From Cryphonectria parasitica EP155 (Eukaryota > Ascomycota > Sordariomycetes > Diaporthales > Cryphonectriaceae): DNA of 64,000 nucleotides. A program made the translations under genes and the position numbers. The first letter of the stretch is position 1; every line of letters starts with the position of its first letter. Of the stretch, positions 34,890 to 45,041 are shown piece by piece. Below the pieces are notes generated by a model. That model saw only the letters and a program-made list of their open reading frames with translations. It was not told the DNA's origin and did no database searches. Where the stretch lies: assembly GCF_011745365.1 (NCBI RefSeq), contig NW_024468911.1, positions 5,016,759-5,080,758 of the forward strand, given 5' to 3'.

Positions 34890-36250
34890 TGATCTTTCTA
34901 TTGCTTGAGAAGCGTTTTCAGTATTGCTTAGATATTTGTACTAGTAGCTAAAAGAGTATTATTTCTTATTCATATTTCTAATTATAGTGCTTAGCATAAA
35001 TAATGAAGAATGTTGAAGAGTATTGTTACTAAGTTCTTCTTCCAATGCTTGAATGCTCTGTTCTATAATGCTAGAGCAGTTCGAGTTGCTATTTGTAGGG
35101 ATGCTGAGCATGTATTCTTGTTCTGCTGTTGCTATTTGTCTGCAGCATCTAGATTTCTGAGGAAATTATTCTGAATCTTTCTTATTCAAGAGATGTATTA
35201 AGCAGTTATTATTATAGCAGAATATTCAGCTGAGACTTCTGTGATTAATAGAATTTGATACTTGCTCCAAGAAGGTATTTTTGCTCAGTTGATTGAGTTT
35301 CTGCTATCGAGCGATATTCACCTAGCATCCTTTCTGAACTAGTTGCTATTTGTTCTTTCGGAATTAATAGCAGTTGTATGCAATGTATTCTTATTTATTG
35401 CAGTTGTAGCAAGTAATGCTGCTCCTCTTGCTATACTGCTTGTTAGCTATATTGAGTTTCATGGGATTAGCATGCATAGTGCTGCTCTAAGCTGTACTGC
35501 CTTATTATCTGCTGCTCTTGTATTGGAGTTTCTTGCTTGTATTAGCTGGAAATCTCCAAGTCTGGCTTTCTCCCTTCTTGGACTTCTCCACCCGTCGTTC
35601 ATACAGATGGTTGTTAATGCAGATAGCTTGATTGGAGAATATTGCGAAGTCCTCCAGCTAATTCTGCTTGGAGATTTCATCTTTAACATCATTCTTGAGT
35701 TCCTTATAATAGTATTCTATGAGATTCTTGTCTTTCTACGGAAGTTTTGCTGAGAGCTGCTTGAATCTGATTGTATAAGCAGAAGCTAATTTAGTCTGTT
35801 TGAGATTCATGAGCTGCTGAGCTGTAATACGTTCTTCATTGGAATTACCAAAGATTTCTTTGAGAGCTTTCTCAAAGCTTTCAAAAGAATTAAATATATT
35901 CTTAATATTCTGAGTACGTATATTGGAATTGTTCTGATGCTTCAAGTAATTGTATAGAGAAGGCTTGTATCAAATAAGAGTATTCTTTTTGAGATGAGTT
36001 TCTGCAAGAATAATCTTTTCAGATTTCATAATAAACTGGATTGCATAATGCAAGAAATACGCCTTGCAGTGAATGAGGAATTCATGCAGCGTTTTCTGAT
36101 TGCTGTTATATATAGCAGGTTTGTTCATTTTATACGCCTTTTTAGCACTATTAGTGATTGTAGAGATGGACTGCGCTTGTTAAGCCTGCTGAGCCTGTTG
36201 AGCTTGTTAAGCTAGCTGAATCTGTTGGTTAGCAATAGTAGCGCTTTGAG
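34890..36250 (-). pseudogene. gag remnant of element 1
   Basis: Minus-strand open pieces at 35736-35945 (FNSFESFEKALKEIFGN, then RITAQQLMNLKQ) and 35459-35692 resemble gypsy capsid. The pieces are broken by stops and include a zinc-knuckle-like Cys region near 35.2 kb. The position next to the 5' (plus-right) LTR fits gag. Confidence 0.65.
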
Positions 36251-36421
36251 CCTGCTATTGTTCGTATAGGTTCTGAATATGCTGGGTGAGCTGGTATATC
36301 TGGTTAATCAGTTCTTTCTGAGTAGGAGCGTGCGAGGATGAAGGGATTTCTGGAGGAGCTATTGTATTCCGTATTGCTTAAAGAGTAATACTGAACCGTT
36401 CTTGAATAAGAGTTGTTAAAA

Positions 36422-36861
36422 TGTGATGAGTACTGCAGCAATTCGAAGATTTCTAAATATACGAAGAGGTTTATGCTAATAAGAGCGGTATTAAAGTATT
36501 AAGTTCTTGAATATGGAACTGTACAAGTTCTAATAAGCGATGCAAGTATTTACTGCTTTTAGAGCTATTCAGTATATGAAACTGAATACTTAGATTGATA
36601 ACTGAAGAGCTATATACTGAATCCATCTAATAATAATGAATGTATTCTTATATATCTAGCTCTTTGTTGTAGCTTATCTGGCTTACTGTGATCTGTGATC
36701 TGCGTTGCAGTGATCTAGTGAGTGGCTCACTTGTTCTGTTGTGATCCAACCCTAATCTTTGCTTATATAATTTCCGGTGGTTGTCTGATGATGGGTTGTG
36801 ATACCTGGTTCCTTATTAGCGAGGCCTGTTTTGTGACCTGCATGTTGAATGGGTCATAACA
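36422..36861 (-). repeat. right LTR of element 1
   Basis: 440 bp, TGTGATGAG to TCATAACA on the plus strand. This is the 5' LTR in element orientation. Confidence 0.92.
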
Positions 36862-37117
36862 TCTAGCTTAATTTATCTTAATCTTGTAATTTTTTTTATT
36901 AATTATACAACTGCTTCTATTATTCTCTTCCAGTAGTAATTAAAGAAAAATATATCTTTTTCTTTTTCTATAAAGCCCTTTGGCCTTTGCACTCAAGATG
37001 TCGAGATATGATATACTATATTCTTTAGGTTTGCAGAAAGAAGCTAACTTTACTTTGGAAAGTATTTTTGAATATCTTCCAAGATTCAGATGTAAGGCTT
37101 ATCCAAATATCGATTAT

Positions 37118-37559
37118 TGTAATGAGCACTGCAGCAATCCGAAGATTCCTAAGTACACGAAGGGTTTATGCTAACAAGAGCGGTGTCAAAGTATCAAGTC
37201 CTTGAATACGGAACTGTACAAGTTCTAATAAGCGATGCAAGTGTTCACTGCCTTTGGGGCTACTCAGTGTATAAGACTGAATACTTAGATTAATAACTGA
37301 AGAACTATCTGAAGGAAATCTATCTAACAGTAGGAAATGTAAACCTTCATATACTTAGTTCTTCAGTTCAGATAGATAGGATTGATATTGACTCCATCGA
37401 TTCCTTTATTGATGGAATAGACGTTAACTGTATCTATCTGCTAATAATCCTAACTCTGGATTATATAATCGATGCTTTGTCAGGATGTTGAATTCTTGAT
37501 ACCTGGTTCCTGTTACTTGTAATCTGTTCTGTGATCTGCATATTGGATAGGTTATAATA
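37118..37559 (-). repeat. left LTR of element 2
   Basis: 442 bp, starting TGTAATGAG. The terminal CA has become TA, a transition. It is paired with 44061-44502. Its outer parts match the element 1 LTR, but the central part does not. Confidence 0.9.
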
Positions 37560-37577
37560 TCATCTCCCTTCTATTAG

Positions 37578-38275
37578 TTGTTGTTTCCAACAATCTTTTG
37601 TAAGTATTCTAGCAAATCTTTCGTTCGTAATCTTGCCTTCCTAATCGAGATGTTGAACAGAATCAATTCTCGTTGTATTGCTAAGCCTTATTCTCATTCT
37701 TTGCAGAAATCATCCCTTCTTTCTGCTGTAGCTACCTTTAATTCTCTTTCGCTTATGCTTTGCTTATACTGCGAAGATTATAATCTTTTAGCTGAGTGCA
37801 AGATTGCCGAATCCGAATCTTCCTGCTATCAGATCTGTATATATCTGAGTTTGTTGAATTGCAACGTGCATAGCTTAATGCTTGTACAATTAAATCGTAT
37901 AACTGCTTAATACTATTGCTTAGAAGCAGAGGTAGAAGCGATTGAGAAGGAGGCTGCTGAGCTGAATGCTAAACTTCTTAGGCTGTATAAGTAGAAAAGG
38001 ATGTGGTATAAAAAGATGATGTGCGCTGTTCGTTGGGGAATTAACAATATAGAGAAGTTGGAAAGGGTGGAAGCGGAGAAGCGAGCTTGTATTGCTGCTG
38101 GGGTTCGTTCTGTGGTTGTAGAGGAATCTGCTGTGATTGCTGGAGATTCTTCTTTTGAGGGTTTTGACTGGAATTCTGTGGATGTAGGGAATGCAATGGT
38201 GGATTAGTCTGGGTTTTTGGATGAGATGGTGAGCTCTGGGCTTCTCTCTGGGCTGGAGCGGTTATCTTAGGTGCT
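37578..38275 (+). pseudogene. antisense accessory ORF of element 2: Cys-rich plus coiled coil
   Basis: This occupies the same place as the accessory ORF of element 1 but has different sequence. An open stretch at 37578-37910 has clustered Cys (CLYCEDYNLLAEC, then SSCYQICIYLSLLNC). After a stop comes a Glu/Ala-rich helical segment (EAEVEAIEKEAAELNAKLLR) and a piece at 38001-38207 with NNIEKLERVEAEKRACIAAG and an acidic end. The architecture is the same: Cys cluster, coiled coil, acidic tail. Confidence 0.55.
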
Positions 38276-38689
38276 AGCCTTCCTTTTCCAATATTCAGCT
38301 ACCTTTTCCTAAGCATTTTCAACATTCTCTCATAATTCCCATAAATTTTTACTTGCTGAATAACCTTTCTACTTGATAAAGTATTCCCTTGTATTGTTTA
38401 TGCTTCTATGCTTGAGAATCTTCTCTACCTCATATTCTGATTCATTGTTTTCCACTTCTGCTGTATTATCTGTTAGTATTTCCTGTGCTGCTAATTCCAG
38501 CAGTAAAATGTGGAAGACTGGATATATTCTCATCCTATAAAATAATGCTAATTCATAATTAATCGGAGAAATCTGTTACAAGATTTTGAATAGTTCTAAC
38601 TTCTTGTAGTCGAGTTTATTGCTGAGTCTGATTATTTTGATGTTTTTTCGAAGTAGATAGATCTTATCTCCCTTCTATAGAATTGATCT

Positions 38690-39620
38690 TTCAATCCTTT
38701 TAGAGTTTGCATACTGCATTATTTATTCTTGAACAAATTGTAATTCTGATTGAAGTTCTTTCTGAACTTTCTTAATCTTCTTAACTCTTTTATCTGCTAC
38801 TTCTGCATCTGCTTCTGATAATACTTTATAATAAGCTGTTGGATTATATCCGTAGAATACAAAGAATAATAACTTCTTCGTTATGCTTATATCTGCACTA
38901 TTATAAGCAAACTATGCAAGAAATAACAAATCAACTCAGTTGTTCTGTTTCTGATTGATATAATATTGGAAATACTGCTTAATAATCTAATTTATTCTTT
39001 CTGTTTATTTATCTGTTTGCAGATGGAATGCTATAAACATTTTGTAATATATTCCAAGCTATTTTATAAGCGAAGTTCAAAACTTTGAATTGAACTTTCT
39101 ATTTCTATTAGAGATTACTTCTTCTAGCGTGCTGTAGTTAGCAATGATCGTTCTGAGAAATGCATATGCAAATTCCTCTGCTATACTGCTTTCCTTGTAA
39201 GAGAGAAAATAAGTATACTTGCTTAGTTTGCAAACTATTACTAGAATACTATCATATTATATCTTAGTTAAGAGTTCTTGTAAGAAAGATAGCTTGATAA
39301 TAAAATCTAAACTGATAGATTGCTAAATAGTTATAGATATTGGTAAGAAGTGCAGTAGTTCATAAGGCTTGTATTTTTCTGCTTTATTCTTCTTGCAGCT
39401 ATTGTATTGTTATAGAATGCTTTCAATCCTTTTTCTAAGATCTGGTAGGCTCCAGTATCTTTTAATGCATTCGTAAGTTGCTCTAACTCTCTGATGTTCA
39501 TATGCTAGTACATCATATATATTCTTAATATAGTTGTTTTGTTTGTTTGAAGTTATTAATTCTGGATTCTTTTCCGAGAGTCCAATTCTGAAGGCAGCGT
39601 TTAGTTCTCTATGCATATTA
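38690..39620 (-). pseudogene. integrase remnant of element 2
   Basis: Minus-strand sequence is parallel to the integrase region of element 1. The longest open piece (39410-39616) contains the segment before and into the zinc-binding part (ELNAAFRIGLSEKNPEL, KNIYDVLAYEHQRVRA). Core and C-terminal parts are readable only across stops. Confidence 0.7.
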
Positions 39621-40363
39621 ACAAGGTTTCCTGACTCATTTTGAGCGAAGATGTTCTGTATATCCGAGGAATCTGCATCTTGGTAATCTGATCTTCTGCT
39701 AAGAGCATTTGCTCATTTATTCTCTGAGCCTTTGCAATGTATAATCTTGAAGTTGAATTATAAGAGAAATTTTGCTTATCTAACTTGTTTCTTATTCAAA
39801 ATCTTAGTTATTATAAATATAGTCAGATTCTTATAATCTGAGTGAACTATAATTGAGTATTGTATGCTAATAAGATAGTATTGCTACTCCTCAAAAGCCT
39901 TTACTATTGCTATAAGCTTCTGATCAGGAATCCTATAATTAACTTCTGAGCTGTTCAACTTCTTTGAGAAGTTGCTTACAATCCTTAGATATTCTTAGTT
40001 ATCTTGCTAATCAAGTTGTTCTCCGAATGCATATCCTAATGTATTGATCTCAATTTCAAAGAATTTGTAGAGATCTGCTTTATACAGAACTAGCTCTGAG
40101 ATAACATGCTTGATAATCTTATCAAAGGCTTCTTGTGCCTTAGGGGTTCATTTGAAGGATTGCTTCTTTTTAGTAAGATTTATAAGGGAATATGCAATCT
40201 AATTATAGTTCTTAATGAACTGCTTGTAGAAGTTAATGTATTCAAGGAAAAATCTAATATCTCTGATGTTTCTGAGAATTAGCTAGTTTCTAATAGCTTT
40301 CATCTTATCTTTCTGTAGCTTGATGCATTCTAGCTTAATTGTAAATCCGAGATAGTTAACTTT

Positions 40364-40810
40364 CTATATGTAAAAGTAGCTCTTTGCAGGCTTTACAAGA
40401 AGCTTTGCATTCTGAAGCATTTGCAATACTATTTCCATATATTTCTTGTATTCTTCCAATATTCGAGAATAAATAAGAATATCATTAAGATAAGCAATAA
40501 CAAACTGATTCAGATGCTTATATAGAATATAATTAATTATTTCCTGGAATAAAGCTGAGGCATTTGTTAAACTAAAGAGCATAATCAAATATTTGTAGTA
40601 TCCGTAGCATGTTCTGAAAGCAGTTTTCCATTCTTCTTCTTTCTTTACTCTGATCAGATTATAAGCTCCTTTCAGATTTAGAACTATAAATCATTATACT
40701 CCTTGCAACCTATCTCATAATTCCTTAATAAGTAGTAATAGATATCAGTTCTTGATTGTAATATCGTTAAGTTGCCTGTAATTAATGCATAGCTTGAGCT
40801 TGCTGTTTTT
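40364..40810 (-). pseudogene. reverse transcriptase remnant of element 2
   Basis: The minus-strand piece at 40364-40588 carries MLFSLTNASALFQEIIN and YLNDILIYS. One of the two catalytic aspartates survives. Upstream RT sequence is present with stops. Confidence 0.85.
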
Positions 40811-41740
40811 CTTAGATACAAATAGAATGGGATATTCTGCTGGTAATTGCAATGATTGTATATATTCTTTCTTAAGATTCTTATTGAGATACTCTCTAAG
40901 TACTTCTAGCTATACTTTATCTAGTCTGTAGATGGGGAAGAATTTGGGCTGTTTTCCTTCTTATAGCAGAATTTTGTAATTATATGAGCTGTATTCTAGC
41001 AATTCTGTATCCAATTCTTTCTGGAATAATTTCTTGAACTTGTAATATTCTTATAGTATATTCGCAAGTATTAGTTCTGATTCTTATGCTGTTTCTGCTA
41101 TCTGGAGGAATAGTAGGTATTGTTGAGCATGCTTCTTTTCTGATGGTGTTTTTGAGGGCCTTGAGCATTTGCTCTGGGCTGGAGCGAGCGCTTGAGAGCC
41201 TAATTTCGAGATTTTTTCTGTATGAATCCATAATCCACTTTCTGAAGCCTTTCCTTATCGCTTCAGAGCGAACCAACTTGCTAAGGATCTCGCTTCCGTT
41301 GTTTTGCTAATCTATTAGCGCTCTAGCACTGTTTGAGTTTGCTTATCACTAGATCCTTTTCCTTGAACTGCTAGCTCTACTAGTTTGGAAGTATATATGA
41401 AGTTATATAAAGCTTCTTTTCCTGAGTATTCTTCAATCACTAGCTTTGATCCTGCGCTATTGATTATAACTATCTCTCTGGATATAGCTTGTTCCTATAA
41501 GAGCTAGCCAGTAGTTCAATCAATTCGAGAATTGTGCTTCTTAAGCTATGAAAGCTTTATAATTAGCTCGTACTATGCTGTATTCATAATATCAAAAGAA
41601 GCTCTGATTATATGTTCTTGGATTAAAACAAATAGATGATCAGTCTTCTTATCGATTATTCCTTGATTGTATGCAACAGATTATTCTTCTATAGTGCTGA
41701 GAGTATATAAGCGCCTCTTCCATCTCTATTATAGTTATGC

Positions 41741-41974
41741 TTAATTGATAATGTATAGGGATATGAAGTTTCTCTGAGCGCTACTGTTTAATAGTGCGCT
41801 GTATTTGTATTCTTGAATATATATATTAAACTTAATATGAGCATAATCTGTTCTAGAAGCTTTATATAGGGACTGTTCTGATCTGATTATCTGCAGTCTC
41901 TTTATAAGCAATCCTATTCTTTTGAGTTTGCTGAGAACTGCTTGTTCTTCTAAGCTTGCTTTGCTGCTTCTCAA
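41741..41974 (-). pseudogene. aspartic protease-like remnant of element 2
   Basis: The minus-strand frame contains SALLNSSAQRNFIS, matching the usual LDSGAxxNFI protease signature with Asp and Gly changed by G-to-A transitions. It lies between gag and RT, the expected place. Confidence 0.7.
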
Positions 41975-43359
41975 GCAAGCTTCTTAGCTTGCTTTTGCCT
42001 ATATCATCATTATTCCTGATCTTTCTTCTGTTAATATTAGTTGCAAATCTTATTATTAATATGAATTGTATAAAGTATTGTTTTGTACTGCTACTATTTT
42101 ATTTTCTTATTTATGCATTGCATGGAGCAATTATCTGATAGTTCGATGTATGCATTATAATGCTATTTGTTAAGAATCTCTCTGAAGCAGAGTTCCTGTT
42201 TCTTAATAGCCTGAAGGATTTGTTCTGGTTTTCTAACAGAGAATCATTTGTATTGTATCTTCTCCGAGAAATGTGCCTAGCAGCTGTAATAGGTGCAGGA
42301 GATCTATGCTAGTTCGTAGTATAGATTGTAAAGTGAGCTAATCTGAGAATTCTCATCTTCTTATGCCTCGATATTCTGCAAGGAAATGCAGGTAAAGAGC
42401 TCTTCTAATCCTATCTTATAAATGAGATATTCAATCCATATTGTTTCCTTATTCTACCCAATGCTGAAGGGAAATCTTCCTTTAGGCTTGTTGGATATAT
42501 TATTCGCAAGAAGCTTCTGCAGGCTGCTAGGTTGTTTGCTCTAGCTTGATTCTTCTATTGCCTGAGAGGCATTCTCTGTATTGCCTAAATATTTGTACTA
42601 GTAGCTAAGAGAGTATCATCTCTTATTCATATCCCTGATTATAGTGCTTAGCATAGATAATAAAGAATATTAAAGAATATCATTGCTAAGCTCTTCTTCC
42701 AACGCCTGAATGCTCTATTCTGCAATATTAGAGCAATCTGAGTTGCTACTTATAGGAATGCTAAATATGCACTCTCATCCTGCTATTGCTATTTGTCTGC
42801 AGCATTAAGACTTCTAAGAGAATTATTCTGAATCTTCCTTACTCGAGAGGTATATTAAGCAGTTATCATTATAGCAGAATGTTTAGCTGAGATTTCCATA
42901 ATCAATAGAGTCTGATACTTGCTCCGAGAGAATGTTTCTGCTTAGTTAATTGGATTCCTGTTATCAAGCAATATTTATCTAGCATTCTTCCTGAACTAGT
43001 TGCTATTTATTCTTCCGGAGTTGATAGCAGTTGCATGTAATGTATTCTTGTTTATTGCAGTTGTAACAAGTAATGCTATTCCTCTTGCTATACTGCTTGT
43101 TAGCTGCATTGAGTTCCATGAAATCAGCATGTATAGTGCTGCTCTGAGCTGTACTGCTATATCGACTGCTATTCTTATTTTGGAGTTTCTTGCCTATATT
43201 AGCTGGAAATCTTCAAATCTAGCTTTCTCCCTTCTTAGATTTCTCTATCCGTTGTTCATACAGACAGTTATTGATACAGATAGCTTGATTGGAGAACATT
43301 GCAAAGTTCTCCAGCTAATTCTGCTTAGAGATTTTATTTTTAATATTATTCTTAAATCC

Positions 43360-43900
43360 CTTATAATAATGCTCTATAAGATTCTTATCTTTCTATAGAA
43401 GCTATGCTAAGAGTTGCTTAAATCTGACTGTATAAGCAGAAGCTGACTTAGTTTGCTTAAGGTTTATAAGCTGCTAAGCTGTAGTATATTCTTCGTTAGG
43501 ATTACTAAAGATCTTCTTGAGAGCTTTCTCGAAGCTCTCAAAGAAATCGAATATATTCTTAATATTCTAAGTATATATATTGGAGTTATTCTGATGCTCT
43601 AAATAGTTGCATAAAGAAAGCTTGTATCAAATGAAAGCATTCTTTTCAAGGCAAGTTCCTGCAAGAATGATCTTTTCAGATTCTATAGTGAACTGGGTTG
43701 CATGATGCAAAAAGTATGCTCTGCAGTAAGTAAGGAATCCATGTAGTGTTTTTTGATTGCTATTATATATAGCAGGCTTATCCATCTTATATGCCTTCCC
43801 AGCACCACTGATAACTGCAGAAGTAAACTGCATCTGCTGAGCTTGTTGGGCTAGCTAGGTTTGCTGGTTAGCGATGATAGCGCTCTGAGCCTGCTGTTGC
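43360..43900 (-). pseudogene. gag remnant of element 2
   Basis: The open piece at 43627-43833 (YNSNQKTLHGFLTYCRAYFL) lies next to the 5' LTR in element orientation. The plus-strand 43360-43620 region parallels the capsid segment of element 1 with stops. Confidence 0.6.
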
Positions 43901-44060
43901 TCGCGCAGATCCTGGATACGCTGGGTAAGCTAGTACACCTGATTGATCAGTTCTTCCTGAGTAGAAGCACGCAAGAACGAAGAGATTCCTGGAGAAGCTA
44001 TCGTATTCCGTATTGCTCAAGGAGTAACACTGAACCGTTCTTGAACAAGAGTTATCAAAA

Positions 44061-44502
44061 TATAATGAGTACTATAGCAATCCGAAGATTCCTAAGTATA
44101 CGAAGAGTTTATGCTAATAAGAGCAGTATCAAAGTATCAAATCCTTGAATACGGAACTGTATAAGTCCTAATAAGCAATGCAAGTGTTCACTGCCTTTGG
44201 AGCTACTCAGTATGTAAAACTGAATACTTAGATTAACAACTGAAGAACTATCTGAAGAAAATCTATCTAACAGTAGGAAATGTAAACCTTTATATACTTG
44301 ATTCTTCAGTTCGGATAGATAGGATCGATGTCGACTCCATCGATTCCTTTATCGACGGGATAGACGTCGACTGTATCTATCCGCTAATAACCCTAACCCT
44401 GGGTTATATAATCGATGCTTTGTCAGGACGTTGAATCCTTGACACCTGGTCCCTGTTACTCGTGACCTGTTCTGTGACCTGCATGTTGGATGGGTCATAA
44501 CA
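44061..44502 (-). repeat. right LTR of element 2
   Basis: 442 bp, starting TATAATGAG (the TG terminus mutated to TA) and ending TCATAACA, followed by the ATTAT duplication. Confidence 0.9.
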
Positions 44503-45041
44503 ATTATGATTGGCGTTCCCGAGCTATAATGCTTAATATTTTTCAAGACTAATTTATCAGGGGCCTTTGTATATTGCTTCGAATGTAAGAATCTCTCTGT
44601 GCTGTATAGCTTCTGGGAAAAGAATTAACTGATCTTTCTTTTAGCACAGAAATAGATATATTACTAGAAGCTTTCAATACAGCTCATCTCCGAAATACAA
44701 TACGAGCATTAAGAAGGGTTGTTACTGGCTAGGAAGTAGCAATAAACGAATAGCTGCTCTTCGCTGTAGCAAGAATACTGACAGAGCTTCGCTTCCATGA
44801 TATATCACCGGGTAGTAATATGAGCCTTACTAAACGCTTGAAAGACTTCCACAACTTTCCCTGTCTTGAGGATGATGGCCAAATAACGGGCATGGAGATT
44901 CGGAAAGGTTGTGTGCAACAAGGTTGGGAACTTGCAAAGGCGCTCTTTTCTTTACTTAAGCATGTGCTACCCGTGCTGCTGTCTGTTGGTAGGAGCTCAG
45001 CAGCTTCTGCAGTATTTGTAATCCAGGAACTGCGAGAGTAG

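Larger units (their letters stand above)
29453..36861 (-). mobile_element. Ty3/gypsy LTR retrotransposon, degenerate (element 1)
   Basis: This is a 7409-bp element bounded by 440-bp LTRs that begin TG and end CA on the plus strand. It is flanked by identical 5-bp duplications TCTAG (29448-29452 and 36862-36866). Coding order on the minus strand is gag, protease region, reverse transcriptase, RNase H, integrase. The order with integrase after RT places it in Ty3/gypsy. A purine tract (minus-strand reading of 29893-29907) adjoins the left LTR, as expected for the polypurine tract of a minus-oriented element. Frames are broken by many stops, mostly TAG/TAA where CAG, CAA or TGG would be expected. 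The LTR copies differ by transitions, consistent with RIP. It is not capable of autonomous movement. Confidence 0.93.
37118..44502 (-). mobile_element. Ty3/gypsy LTR retrotransposon, degenerate (element 2)
   Basis: A 7385-bp element with 442-bp LTRs, flanked by the duplication ATTAT (37113-37117 and 44503-44507). It is in the same minus orientation as element 1 and starts only 251 bp from the first element's duplication. Its gag-pol is homologous to element 1 along its length, with transition differences. Its LTR has a different middle section, and its antisense accessory ORF differs. It has no intact frame. Confidence 0.93.
36998..45041 (+). pseudogene. decayed host gene interrupted by element 2
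   Basis: An ATG frame at 36998 (MSRYDILYSLGLQKEANF) runs to the ATTAT target site at 37113-37117. Beyond the right ATTAT copy (44503-44507) the same frame continues, starting DWRSRAIMLNIFQD. It can be followed to 45041 through several stops, several of them TAA or TAG at plausible former Gln codons. The last 73 codons (44820-45041) are open and include LEDDGQITGMEIRKGC. The frame continuity after removing the element and one duplication is the evidence for one gene. I do not recognise the family. The gene is dead both through insertion and through RIP-like mutation. Confidence 0.6.

Noticed and set aside
35343..35753. 136-codon plus-strand hydrophobic ORF inside element 1 (and its counterpart at 43000-43398)
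   Set aside because: It is antisense to the gag region and present in both elements because gag is homologous. The hydrophobicity is a by-product of AT-rich codons.
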